Below are positions 1-7,754 of a stretch of DNA of 64,000 bases, in pieces (the stretch's first letter is position 1; every line of letters begins with the position of its first letter). Under the pieces are notes generated by a model, which worked only from the letters and a program-made list of their open reading frames with translations, ran no database searches and was not told the DNA's origin. Location of the stretch: contig NZ_JAEEGB010000012.1 in the NCBI RefSeq assembly GCF_016316925.1, forward strand, positions 33,850-97,849. The letters run 5' to 3'. Source of the stretch: Clostridium aciditolerans. GTDB lineage: Bacteria > Bacillota > Clostridia > Clostridiales > Clostridiaceae. The position numbers and the translations under genes are program-made.

Positions 1-771
1 TAAAGTTTTTAAAAGCCTCTCTGTCGAATGTGATGTAAATCTTATCTTTTGCTCCAAAAGCTTATCGATTTCCTGTGTTACTGTTTCATTATTAACAGCA
101 TTTATAAGCCTATCAGCAATTTCATCGCCTTTTTTTCTTTCTCTTTGTGCAAAAGCTATTCTTTCAGTTATTTTGCTTATATTTTGAATTAATGCAATTC
201 TTATCATTATAGGTAGAGCCCACAATTCACCACTGGCGAGAATGGTATTCTTTTGATATTCAGTTATAAAGGTTTCTATAGTATCTTCATCAACCCTTCC
301 ATCTGTATGGGATACCATTTCAACCGCTATATAATAGATTCTAGGATAGCCTTTCATTACACCTTTATTCATAATAGGTAAATCTTTATAATATGACTCT
401 GGCATATTATTTTTTATATCTTTATATTCTTTTTGAATTAAATAGAGATTATCTAATAACCACTCAGCGGCCTGAATAACCTCATTGTTTTGTCTAACTT
501 CTTTATCAATATAGTCATAGTCTTTTAAGATCATTTTATAGCTATTATCTAAACTTTTTATTAGCTGTTTTCTACAATTTACTTTCCTAGCTTCTGCAGA
601 GTACGCAGATATTTCTATTGCATGTTTTCTTAGCCCTTCCTTATTTACATTTAGAGTTGGCACATCATCCATTACATTTTCATTTTCTTCATCATTTTCA
701 TTTGATAGTATGTTAAGCATGTATATGCCAAATACTGCAACAGTTATTGCCAGAAATATAATATAGAGCAT
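1..771 (-). CDS. Cyclic beta-1,2-glucan synthase (NdvB/GT36-like), N-terminal part, runs off the window
   Basis: The first 257 codons of a longer minus-strand gene lie here; the rest is beyond position 1. The start ATG (769-771) opens with a hydrophobic stretch (MLYIIFLAITVAVFGIYML), which is a probable signal anchor, followed by an acidic linker. Further on the protein reads GELWALPIMIRIALIQNI. This resembles the conserved block of NdvB-type cyclic glucan synthases just ahead of their glycosyltransferase region, which catalyse synthesis or processing of beta-glucans at the membrane. The family usually has more than 2000 residues, so only a tenth is visible. A weak Shine-Dalgarno (AAAGGATGG) precedes the start. 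A structured RNA and terminator lie upstream and may control it. Family assignment rests on one motif and general layout, so it is moderate. Confidence 0.6.
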   Translation of the reverse strand, partial: MLYIIFLAITVAVFGIYMLNILSNENDEENENVMDDVPTLNVNKEGLRKHAIEISAYSAEARKVNCRKQLIKSLDNSYKMILKDYDYIDKEVRQNNEVIQAAEWLLDNLYLIQKEYKDIKNNMPESYYKDLPIMNKGVMKGYPRIYYIAVEMVSHTDGRVDEDTIETFITEYQKNTILASGELWALPIMIRIALIQNISKITERIAFAQRERKKGDEIADRLINAVNNETVTQEIDKLLEQKIRFTSHSTERLLKTL

Positions 772-854
772 ATCAATCCATCCTTTCGTGTAAAGAGAAT
801 TAGTGCTTTGATTATTATTCCCAGCAAATCACAAAATATGAATTCTATTAAAAC

Positions 855-898
855 AAAAAAAACGCTGGAAAGTATAAAAACTTTCTAACGTTTTTTAT
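855..898 (-). terminator. Intrinsic terminator ahead of the glucan-synthase-like gene
   Basis: On the minus strand AACGTTAGAAAGT pairs with ACTTTCCAGCGTT, followed by a run of eight T residues. It ends the lysC-lysA transcript, or acts as the expression platform of the structured RNA at 912-1010. Confidence 0.7.
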
Positions 899-911
899 CC
901 GCCTGGATAAC

Positions 912-1010
912 GAGTTCTAAGCATCAGCTGGAGGTTAAATGCCTAAATGGCATTTAACGGGCAGAATTGCCCAGTGGTCGTAGACAACTCCACCTTATGC
1001 CAAGAACTCT
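912..1010 (-). ncRNA. Candidate structured leader RNA of unknown class
   Basis: This 99-nt stretch lies between lysA and the glucan-synthase-like gene. On the minus strand GAGTTCTTGGCAT (5' side) pairs with ATGCTTAGAACTC (3' side) with one mismatch, closing the domain. Inside, TGGAG pairs with CTCCA, and the loop holds two further perfect hairpins, GGGCA/TGCCC and GTTAAATGCC/GGCATTTAAC. Unpaired sequence around TTGTCTACGACCACT is the likely conserved core. An intrinsic terminator follows, the usual riboswitch arrangement. I compared it by eye with lysine, SAM, THF, glycine, purine, c-di-GMP, T-box and guanidine classes and found no match. Confidence 0.5.
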
Positions 1011-1012
1011 GT

Positions 1013-2311
1013 TTATAATAATAATTCATTTTCTATAATTTCTTTAAAAGTCTGCCTTCTGCAAATTAGTTTAGCATCTCCATCTTTCACCATAACTACT
1101 GCAGGTTTTGGTATCTTATTATAATTGCTTGACATAGAATATCCATATGCTCCTGTAGTAAGCACTGCCAGGATATCACCACTTTCAGCCTCTGGGATTT
1201 TCACATTACTCAGCAATATATCTCCTGACTCACAGCATTTACCTGATATAGTAACAGTTTCTGTAGAATTACTTTCTACTTTATTAGCTATTATACATTG
1301 ATATTCAGCATTATAAAGAGCTGGTCTTATATTATCTGTCATTCCTCCGTCTACTGCTATATACTTTCTTATATCTGGTATTTCTTTTATTGATCCCACT
1401 GTATAAAGCGTAATTCCTGCATTTCCAACAATTGATCTGCCTGGCTCAATGACTAATATAGGAAGATTTATATTAAGCTCTTTTGCAACACTTTCTGCTT
1501 TGCTTAATATTACATGGCAAAATTCTTCTACTTTTTTAGGAGTATCACCCTTTGTGTAGTATATTCCAAATCCGCCACCTAAGTCTAACTCCTGAACTTC
1601 ATAACCAGTCTCATCCTTAATGTTTTTAACTATTGAGAGCATAATCTCCACTTCATCCTCATATGGCTTTGTATCGAATATCTGAGAACCAATGTGGCAA
1701 TGTAGTCCAACTAACTCTATATTAGAAAGCGCTATAGATTTTTTCACAGCATCAATAGTTTTATTGTTTAGTAATGTAAAACCAAATTTAGAGTCTATTT
1801 GTCCTGTTTTTATATACTCATGTGTATGTGCTTCTATACCTGGGGTAATTCTTAGTAGAATCTTCTGAACCTTATTTTTTTCCTTAGCTATATCATTGAT
1901 TTTTTCTATCTCATAGAAATTATCTACTACAAATCTACCTACATCTAAGTTAATTCCCATCTCTATTTCTTCTAAAGTTTTGTTGTTACCATGAAAATAT
2001 ACTTTTTCCATAGGAAATTCACTTTTCCATGCAGTATACAATTCTCCACCTGAAACTACATCTAAACATAAACCTTCACTTTTTATAATTTGGCACATAG
2101 CCAAAGTTAAAAATGCCTTTCCTGCATAAGCTACTTTATTTTTGTTTTCACTAGCTCTAAATGAGTTATAGTATCTTCTGCACTGACTTCTTATTAACTC
2201 TTCATCAACTACATATAGAGGAGTACCAAATTTTTTTGCCAAGTCTATTGTACTAACTCCACCAATATAAAGGGTATTGTTTTTTATATCCATAGTACCA
2301 GCTAATTTCAT
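1013..2311 (-). CDS. lysA: Diaminopimelate decarboxylase
   Basis: LysA converts meso-diaminopimelate to L-lysine with PLP, the last step of lysine synthesis in the cytoplasm. The 432-residue protein has the fold-type III barrel N-terminus (PLP lysine in VAYAGKAFLT) and the typical HIGSQI, DLGGGFGI and EPGRSIV motifs. CCESGD near the C-terminus supplies the active-site cysteine. The ATG at 2309-2311 is chosen because AGGAGG lies 9 nt upstream; the frame stays open 22 codons further without an RBS. It follows lysC by 43 bp in one operon under the lysine riboswitch, so both steps should be repressed by lysine. Confidence 0.95.
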   Translation of the reverse strand: MKLAGTMDIKNNTLYIGGVSTIDLAKKFGTPLYVVDEELIRSQCRRYYNSFRASENKNKVAYAGKAFLTLAMCQIIKSEGLCLDVVSGGELYTAWKSEFPMEKVYFHGNNKTLEEIEMGINLDVGRFVVDNFYEIEKINDIAKEKNKVQKILLRITPGIEAHTHEYIKTGQIDSKFGFTLLNNKTIDAVKKSIALSNIELVGLHCHIGSQIFDTKPYEDEVEIMLSIVKNIKDETGYEVQELDLGGGFGIYYTKGDTPKKVEEFCHVILSKAESVAKELNINLPILVIEPGRSIVGNAGITLYTVGSIKEIPDIRKYIAVDGGMTDNIRPALYNAEYQCIIANKVESNSTETVTISGKCCESGDILLSNVKIPEAESGDILAVLTTGAYGYSMSSNYNKIPKPAVVMVKDGDAKLICRRQTFKEIIENELLL

Positions 2312-2354
2312 AATCAATTTTCCTCCTTTTAGTCGGAACACTGGGTAATTTTGG

Positions 2355-3557
2355 TTATAGGTTAAATTCACTTGCAATAACGTTAATTGCTTTTACCTTA
2401 TCTTTCTGTTTAATTGCACAGGTAATTCTTATTTCTGAAGTTGTAATCATCTTTACCCCTATGTCGTTTTGACTAAGAAGTTTAAACATTTTAGATGCAA
2501 CTCCTGATGTAGTTTTCATTCCTATACCCACCACAGAAAACTTTGTTATATCCTGATCTATAGCAATTTGATTCTCCTCTAAATAGAATGGCTTAATTAT
2601 TTCCAAGCACTCACTTAAATCAACTTTTGGTATAGTAAATGATAAGTTAACTCTATTGTTTACAGGTGCTGTTTGGCTTATCATATCAATATTGATTCTC
2701 TTGCTTGCTACACTTTCAAATAGGCTTGATACAGTATTTATATCACTTTCTATGTCTCTTATTGTTATAGCTACATCATCATCACTTGTTGCTAATCCTG
2801 TTACTGGTTTACTCTCCATATTCATATTATTTACCCCCTTAATTACTGTTCCTTTAATATCACTATTACTTAATCCAACGTATATTGGAATATTATATTT
2901 TTGTCCAAGTTCTATAGATCTAGAGTGCATAACTTGAGCTCCAAGACTTGAAAGTTCAAGCATTTCTTCATAATCTATTTCATCTAACTTTTTAGCATCC
3001 TTATATTTTCTAGGATCTACACTATATATACCATCTACATCGGTATAGATTTCACATATCCCATCTAATTTCACTGCTATCGCAACAGCAGTAGTGTCTG
3101 AACCACCTCTTCCAAGAGTGGTTATATGTCCTTCTTCATTTATACCTTGGAATCCTGCTACTATTACAATTTTTCCTTCTGATAGACTCTTCTTTATATT
3201 TTCCCCATCTATATCATCTATTAACGATTTACCATGTTGTCCAGTGGTTTTTATCCCTATTTGGTATGCTGTATAACTGATAGCATCATAATCTGAAGCC
3301 TTAATTGCCATAGCAAGCAACGCACTAGACATCATTTCTCCAGTTGATAAAAGAGCATCTAATTCTCTTTTATCAGGATTGCTTGTAACCTCATTTGCAA
3401 GTCCTATTAAATCATCTGTAGTATCTCCCATAGCAGATACTACAACTATTACATCATCTCCTGCTTGTTTTCTTCTTACTACTGTTTGAGCAACATTTTT
3501 TATTTTTTCTATAGTTCCTACAGAACTTCCACCATATTTTTGTACAACAATTGCCAT
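2355..3557 (-). CDS. lysC: Aspartate kinase (aspartokinase)
   Basis: LysC phosphorylates L-aspartate, the committing step to lysine, diaminopimelate, threonine and methionine. The 400-residue protein starts with the kinase motif KYGGSSVG (about residues 7-14) and has the substrate-binding segment TTLGRGGSDTTAVA. Two C-terminal ACT domains (about 265-400) are the usual site of feedback inhibition by lysine. Start ATG at 3557 is preceded by GGGAGT. It is the first gene after the lysine riboswitch and is followed by lysA, so it is probably the lysine-responsive isozyme. Confidence 0.96.
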   Translation of the reverse strand: MAIVVQKYGGSSVGTIEKIKNVAQTVVRRKQAGDDVIVVVSAMGDTTDDLIGLANEVTSNPDKRELDALLSTGEMMSSALLAMAIKASDYDAISYTAYQIGIKTTGQHGKSLIDDIDGENIKKSLSEGKIVIVAGFQGINEEGHITTLGRGGSDTTAVAIAVKLDGICEIYTDVDGIYSVDPRKYKDAKKLDEIDYEEMLELSSLGAQVMHSRSIELGQKYNIPIYVGLSNSDIKGTVIKGVNNMNMESKPVTGLATSDDDVAITIRDIESDINTVSSLFESVASKRINIDMISQTAPVNNRVNLSFTIPKVDLSECLEIIKPFYLEENQIAIDQDITKFSVVGIGMKTTSGVASKMFKLLSQNDIGVKMITTSEIRITCAIKQKDKVKAINVIASEFNL

Positions 3558-3612
3558 ATCATCACTCCCTTAAAATTATTCTTGTGTGAAACATACCATA
3601 ATTTATAAAAAT

Positions 3613-3895
3613 AAAAGCAGCAAAGGAACACCTTTGCTGCACAAAAAATATCGTCGCAACTCTGTGTACCCTTTGTAGCTCTCCATCCCCATAGCTGGAA
3701 CTATATCTATATAGTTAAAATTCGGTAAATCATTTACAGAATCTTAGATGACAGCCCTGCATATATTATATGCAAAGCCAGAAAATAGTTTCACCAAACT
3801 ATTTTCTTCGGCCATAATTCCTTTCCTCACTTCTCACTGTCCGCCGACTAAAAGCAACTACTATTAATTACAGCACCTCTACCCTAAGGTAAGTT
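3613..3895 (-). promoter_or_regulatory. Lysine riboswitch (L box) with terminator, controlling lysC-lysA
   Basis: On the minus strand the leader shows L-box landmarks in the right order: TAGAGGTGC near 3873-3883, AGTCGGCGGACAGTGAGAAG, GGCCGAAG, then GGCTTTGCATAT and GCAGGGCTGTCAT around 3750-3780. The expression platform at 3617-3640 is a perfect hairpin, GCAGCAAAGG/CCTTTGCTGC, with a T-rich tail. Binding of lysine should favour this terminator and turn off lysC-lysA. Confidence 0.93.
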
Positions 3896-3914
3896 TCGTT
3901 ATTAAATTATAATT

Positions 3915-3943
3915 AGTTTAACATAAGTATTTATACATTTCAA
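3915..3943 (-). promoter_or_regulatory. Probable sigma-A promoter of the lysine riboswitch transcript
   Basis: On the minus strand TTGAAA (3938-3943) and TAAACT (3915-3920) are separated by exactly 17 bp, and lie about 30 bp upstream of the first L-box element. The spacing fits a housekeeping promoter; the -10 is imperfect. Confidence 0.5.
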
Positions 3944-4069
3944 GATTATTTTTATGTTAATATAATTTATTTTTTCTTTACAATTCTTCATCATATAGAA
4001 TTAATTTCTTTATTAATAATAATTTTATTGCATATTTATAAAAAATATAGATTATTTATAACGAACAAG

Positions 4070-5377
4070 TTATTTATTGTATCTATAGAATTCCTTAAAA
4101 GATTCTTCAGCATATATATAGTCTTTTACTCCACCTAGTTCTCTTATTGAGTGCATTGAAAGAACAGCTAAGCCCATATCTACTGAAGGTATATTTACGT
4201 GACTTGAAGATATAGGTCCAATGGTAGATCCTCCTTTTTCATCTGAACGATTCACAAAGAACTGAACTGGCACTCCTGCTATATCACATATACTTTTATA
4301 AACAGCACTAGATACACTATCTGAAGTATAACTTTGATTTGCACTTACTTTTATTATTGGTCCCTTATTAATTATTGGTCTATTTACAGGATCGCTCTTT
4401 TCGCCATAGTTCGGATGAAGCGCATGCCCTAAATCACATGATATCATAAAAGAATTGGAAAGAGCCCTGAAATAATCCTCTCTTCCTTTTCCCATTGAAA
4501 TCATAATCCTCTCTAGTATATTAGACAGCATTGGTGAATCTGCCCCTTGTTTGGTAGTGCTTCCAACTTCTTCATTATCAAAACAAACCATAATGTTAGT
4601 AGTATTCCCTGCATCTACTTTAGTTAAAGCATTGATGCCTGAGTGTACCATTATTAAATCATCTAACCTTCCACAGGATATAAACTCATTGTTTAATCCT
4701 ATAATGCTGCCTTTTTCATACTCATAAAGATATAAGTCAAAGTCTAATATATCTTCTTCTTTAACACTTAATTCATTGGCAATAGTCTTTATAAGATATT
4801 TTCCTTTTTCAAATTCTTCATTCACTAATGAAAGCAGTGGTAGTATATCCTTTTGTCTATTTAATTCTACTCCCGAATTCACATTTCTGTTCATATGTAT
4901 AGCAAGATTAGGTATTATTAAAATTGGCCTTTTTATATTTAACAGTTTAACTTGTGGAGAAAAAGGGTTTTCGCTTTTTATAGTTACCCTCCCAGCTATA
5001 GATAACGGTCTATCTAGCCAAGTATTTATTATCGGACCGCCATAAACTTCTGTGTTTAGTTTTACATATGCTCCTTCTACTTCCATATCAGCATTAGGTT
5101 TTATTCTAAAACCTGGTGAATCTGTATGAGCACCTACTATCCTAAAGCCTTCTTCTTCTACTTCACCTTTTCCTACAACAAATGCAATTAAAGCGGAGTC
5201 GTATTTATTTAAAAAATATTTGCCTCCCTTTTTTAGATTCCATTTGTCTTCTTCTCTAATTTCTTCAAATCCTCTGCTTAAAAGAATCTTTTTTACACTA
5301 TCTACAGCATGGAATGCTGTAGGACTCTCATAAATAAAATCTACTAATTCCTGAGCTTTTTTTAATTCTTCTGTCAT
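4070..5377 (-). CDS. M18 family zinc aminopeptidase
   Basis: A cytoplasmic metallo-aminopeptidase that removes N-terminal residues from peptides, in the M18 (aspartyl aminopeptidase/ApeB) family. The 435-residue protein has the metal ligands AHTDSPGFRIKPN, FDNEEVGSTT, and the C-terminal SSHVNIPSVDMG; length is normal. The start ATG at 5375-5377 has GGAGGA 6 nt upstream; an open extension of 33 codons further has no RBS and low-complexity sequence. It is transcribed alone: lysC's leader lies downstream, and the interrupted ATPase gene diverges upstream. Confidence 0.92.
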   Translation of the reverse strand: MTEELKKAQELVDFIYESPTAFHAVDSVKKILLSRGFEEIREEDKWNLKKGGKYFLNKYDSALIAFVVGKGEVEEEGFRIVGAHTDSPGFRIKPNADMEVEGAYVKLNTEVYGGPIINTWLDRPLSIAGRVTIKSENPFSPQVKLLNIKRPILIIPNLAIHMNRNVNSGVELNRQKDILPLLSLVNEEFEKGKYLIKTIANELSVKEEDILDFDLYLYEYEKGSIIGLNNEFISCGRLDDLIMVHSGINALTKVDAGNTTNIMVCFDNEEVGSTTKQGADSPMLSNILERIMISMGKGREDYFRALSNSFMISCDLGHALHPNYGEKSDPVNRPIINKGPIIKVSANQSYTSDSVSSAVYKSICDIAGVPVQFFVNRSDEKGGSTIGPISSSHVNIPSVDMGLAVLSMHSIRELGGVKDYIYAEESFKEFYRYNK

Positions 5378-5487
5378 AACTCTTCCTCCAAACTTAAAAG
5401 TAAAATTTAAAAATGATAACCTCATTCTATTTTTCAATAAAAAAATCAATACTTTATAATTATAACAAAATATCACTTTTTTAGTAA

Positions 5488-5514
5488 TAAAAAAGTATAG
5501 CTTTTCACTATACT
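5488..5514 (-). terminator. Hairpin with T-run between ATPase fragment and aminopeptidase
   Basis: AGTATAG and CTATACT pair around a short loop, followed on the minus strand by six T residues. It would stop minus-strand transcripts coming from the recombinase gene through the ATPase 5' fragment before they reach the aminopeptidase. Confidence 0.55.
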
Positions 5515-5611
5515 CTTAAGCACCTTAAATAAAAATATTCTAAATAATATATCAAAACTAAATGCTGTTGCATATTATATAATGATTGTAATTAGGTAGG
5601 AGAGTGTATTT

Positions 5612-5908
5612 ATGAAAGGTACTATTAGAAATTTGTTTCCAGGTGGAAATACCAGTTATGGATTCTATTCATTTTATCAGTATATTATTAACCAGGACAT
5701 TGCTAGAAGAAAGATTTGTATTAAAGGAGGCCCTGGCACTGGAAAATCAACTCTCATGAAAAAGGTAGGTGAATTCTTTAATTCTAAAGGATATGATATT
5801 GAATATCATCACTGCTCATCAGATAACAATTCTCTAGATGGTGTGGTAATTAAAGGTCTAAATGTTGCTATACTTGATGGTACTGCACCTCATGTAAGCT
5901 TCCTGTAA
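5612..5908 (+). pseudogene. Double P-loop ATPase (PRK06851-like), 5' fragment cut by the element
   Basis: This is the N-terminal part of a 367-residue ATPase whose remainder lies at 11677-12506. It starts with ATG after TAGGAGAG and carries a Walker A motif GGPGTGKS at residues 39-46. Native sequence ends at V95 (5894-5896); three codons from the inserted element (S-F-L) and a stop follow, giving a 98-residue truncated product. Joining V95 to the GTG at 11688 restores an uninterrupted frame reading DGTAPHV-VDPQNPGAV. The family is of unknown function with two P-loop NTPase halves. While the element is in place the protein should be inactive. Confidence 0.85.
5886..5896. repeat. attL core (left end of the element)
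   Basis: CACCTCATGTA is identical to the copy at 11677-11687. ATPase sequence lies to its left. Element sequence to its right begins with AAGCTTCCTG, including the last core A, and mirrors the AAGCTT just before the right core. Confidence 0.88.
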
Positions 5909-5917
5909 AGGCACTTA

Positions 5918-7486
5918 TTAAAAGTTCCAAAAAATTGATATATGTTGTTCTAAGTTTTCTTTACTTTTTTCCCCTATTTCGATATAGTCAATTAATTCAT
6001 TTGCAATTGACCGTAAAAAGTCTGTCGAATATTTATATTCTTCTATTAACTTTTTATAATAATCAGAGGAGAAGCTTTTTTCATTTAAATCATTGATCTT
6101 TGATTTTAATTCTTTTTTCTTTAATTGTAAATTATCTAATTCCTTTGAAAATAATGAACTTAATTCATTAAATTGTGTTTTTGATATTACACCACTAACT
6201 TTATCAATATAGGCATTCTTTAATGCTTCATTTCTATAAATTATATCTCTTTCCAATTTGCCTAACTGTACATTTAATCCCTTTAACATGTTTGCAACAT
6301 CATTATCCTCTGATAGTTTTTTAGCTAATTCATTAATGTTACAATATGAATTCATATATTCTATTATTTTTCCTAAAATCACTTTTTCTAATCTTTCTAA
6401 ACTTATTGAGTGACTCGTACATAATCTTTTCTTTGTATCAATTAAATATTTTCTGCACCTTAAGTAATTTTGACCTTTTCCATTGCAGTTCTTTGCCATC
6501 GTACTCTTACAATCCAAACATCTGACCTTTCCGGAAAACAAATGTGCCTTTCCACTTAAAGTACTTCTAATTCTGGAGCTAATTCGTCTTTGAACAATTT
6601 CAAAAGTTCCCTTATCTATTATTGCTTCATGAGTATTCTCCACGATAATCCATTCTCTTTGCTGGAGAGTTTTTATTTTTTTAGATTTGTAATTTATTTT
6701 TTTACACTTATGCTGTACCATATTGCCGATATATACTTGATTTTTTAGGATTCGTTTAATCGTAGTCTTGTTCCAAAGCCCGTAATCATTTTTTAATGAG
6801 GAATTTTTATATCTTAACCCTTTTATTTGCTTGTATTTTGTAGGATTAGGTATATTTTTTTCATTTAATATATTTGCTATACGCTGCGTTCCATTTCCAT
6901 CTGTATATAAACTAAATATTATTTTCACTATTTCTGCCGCATCCTTATCTATAATTAACCTGTTTCTATCATTAGGATCTTTAGAATAGCCATAGCACGG
7001 AAATGATCCGATAAACTTACCTGCCTTTTGTTTCATACGAAAAGTAGCTTTAATTGACTTTGATATGTCTTCACAATACCATTCATTTATTAATCCGTTT
7101 ATCTGACGTGATTTTTTATTGTTTTTATCAAGTGTGTCAACACCATCAACAATAGCAATAAACCTTATACCCCATTCTAAAAACTTATTATGAAGATACT
7201 TTTCTACCAATTCCATATCTCTTGTAAATCTTGATTGGGTTTTGCAAATGATGATATTAAACTTACTCATTTCCGCATCTCTAATCATTTTATTAAACTC
7301 TGGTCTATCCACGTCAAGCCCTGAATAGTCATCATCACTATATATTTTGTAAATATCCCAACCTTTTTCTAAAGCATACTTCATTAATAAGTTCTTTTGA
7401 TTTTGTATACTCTCACTATCATCCATATAACTTTTCTTGTTTTTATCCTCATCGCTTAATCTGCAATAAATAGCAACCTTACTCAT
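5918..7486 (-). CDS. Large serine recombinase (site-specific integrase)
   Basis: It catalyses insertion and excision of the element through a serine-DNA intermediate. The 522-residue protein has an N-terminal resolvase domain (about 1-150) with the catalytic serine in YCRLS (S11) and the arginine-rich SRFTRD, a recombinase domain (about 160-300), a zinc ribbon (C323, C326, C344, C356) and a C-terminal coiled coil. These features are typical of TnpX/phage-type large serine recombinases. ATG at 7484-7486 is preferred over a GTG four codons upstream because GGGGTG lies 9 nt before it. The gene ends 21 bp from the left core, the usual position next to an attachment site, and is transcribed toward the chromosome junction. 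Confidence 0.93.
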   Translation of the reverse strand: MSKVAIYCRLSDEDKNKKSYMDDSESIQNQKNLLMKYALEKGWDIYKIYSDDDYSGLDVDRPEFNKMIRDAEMSKFNIIICKTQSRFTRDMELVEKYLHNKFLEWGIRFIAIVDGVDTLDKNNKKSRQINGLINEWYCEDISKSIKATFRMKQKAGKFIGSFPCYGYSKDPNDRNRLIIDKDAAEIVKIIFSLYTDGNGTQRIANILNEKNIPNPTKYKQIKGLRYKNSSLKNDYGLWNKTTIKRILKNQVYIGNMVQHKCKKINYKSKKIKTLQQREWIIVENTHEAIIDKGTFEIVQRRISSRIRSTLSGKAHLFSGKVRCLDCKSTMAKNCNGKGQNYLRCRKYLIDTKKRLCTSHSISLERLEKVILGKIIEYMNSYCNINELAKKLSEDNDVANMLKGLNVQLGKLERDIIYRNEALKNAYIDKVSGVISKTQFNELSSLFSKELDNLQLKKKELKSKINDLNEKSFSSDYYKKLIEEYKYSTDFLRSIANELIDYIEIGEKSKENLEQHISIFWNF

Positions 7487-7577
7487 TCTGTTAAGCACCC
7501 CATTTATATTACTTAAAATATAGAATGTATTCTATTTTAAATAAAACCTTCAGAAAAGCTGGCCAGATTCTATAAAT

Positions 7578-7700
7578 TCATACTTTTTCTTTAGCTTTTA
7601 TTATTTTATAAACTAAGTCCTCTAAAACCTTTTTCTTTTCATCTTCATTTTTATTTTTAAATGTTTCAGATATTTTAAGTTCAATTTCTTTTTTTTGCAT
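7578..7700 (-). CDS. Small charged protein of 40 residues, unknown
   Basis: An ATG at 7698-7700 with a G-rich Shine-Dalgarno (GGGGGG, 7 nt upstream) opens a 40-codon frame. The product is lysine/glutamate-rich (starts MQKKEIELKI, ends YKIIKAKEKV), probably one or two helices, with no cysteine or signal. It lies between the symporter and the recombinase, both on the same strand. The G-run of its ribosome binding site forms one arm of the symporter's terminator hairpin, so translation may be masked on read-through RNA. It could be an excision factor for the recombinase, but only position suggests this. Confidence 0.5.
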   Translation of the reverse strand: MQKKEIELKISETFKNKNEDEKKKVLEDLVYKIIKAKEKV

Positions 7701-7704
7701 AAAA

Positions 7705-7735
7705 AATCCCCCCATAATTAAAATATGAGGGGATT
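7705..7735 (-). terminator. Terminator of the symporter gene overlapping the small ORF's RBS
   Basis: On the minus strand AATCCCCTCAT pairs with ATGGGGGGATT (11 bp, one G-U) around a 9-nt AT loop and is followed by TTTTTT. It lies 20 bp past the symporter stop. Its 3' arm is the Shine-Dalgarno of the 40-codon ORF. Confidence 0.8.
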
Positions 7736-7754
7736 GAATAAAATATATCAAATT

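Noticed and set aside
976-1000. T-box-like AAGGTGGA in the structured RNA before the glucan-synthase-like gene
   Set aside because: The canonical GGTACCGC core is absent and the gene is not an amino-acid or tRNA synthetase gene.
5545-5583. Sporulation-type promoter before the ATPase gene (CATATTATA resembles a sigma-K -10)
   Set aside because: There is no matching -35 at the right distance, and the same bases also form a TATAAT -10. AT-rich sequence makes such matches easy.
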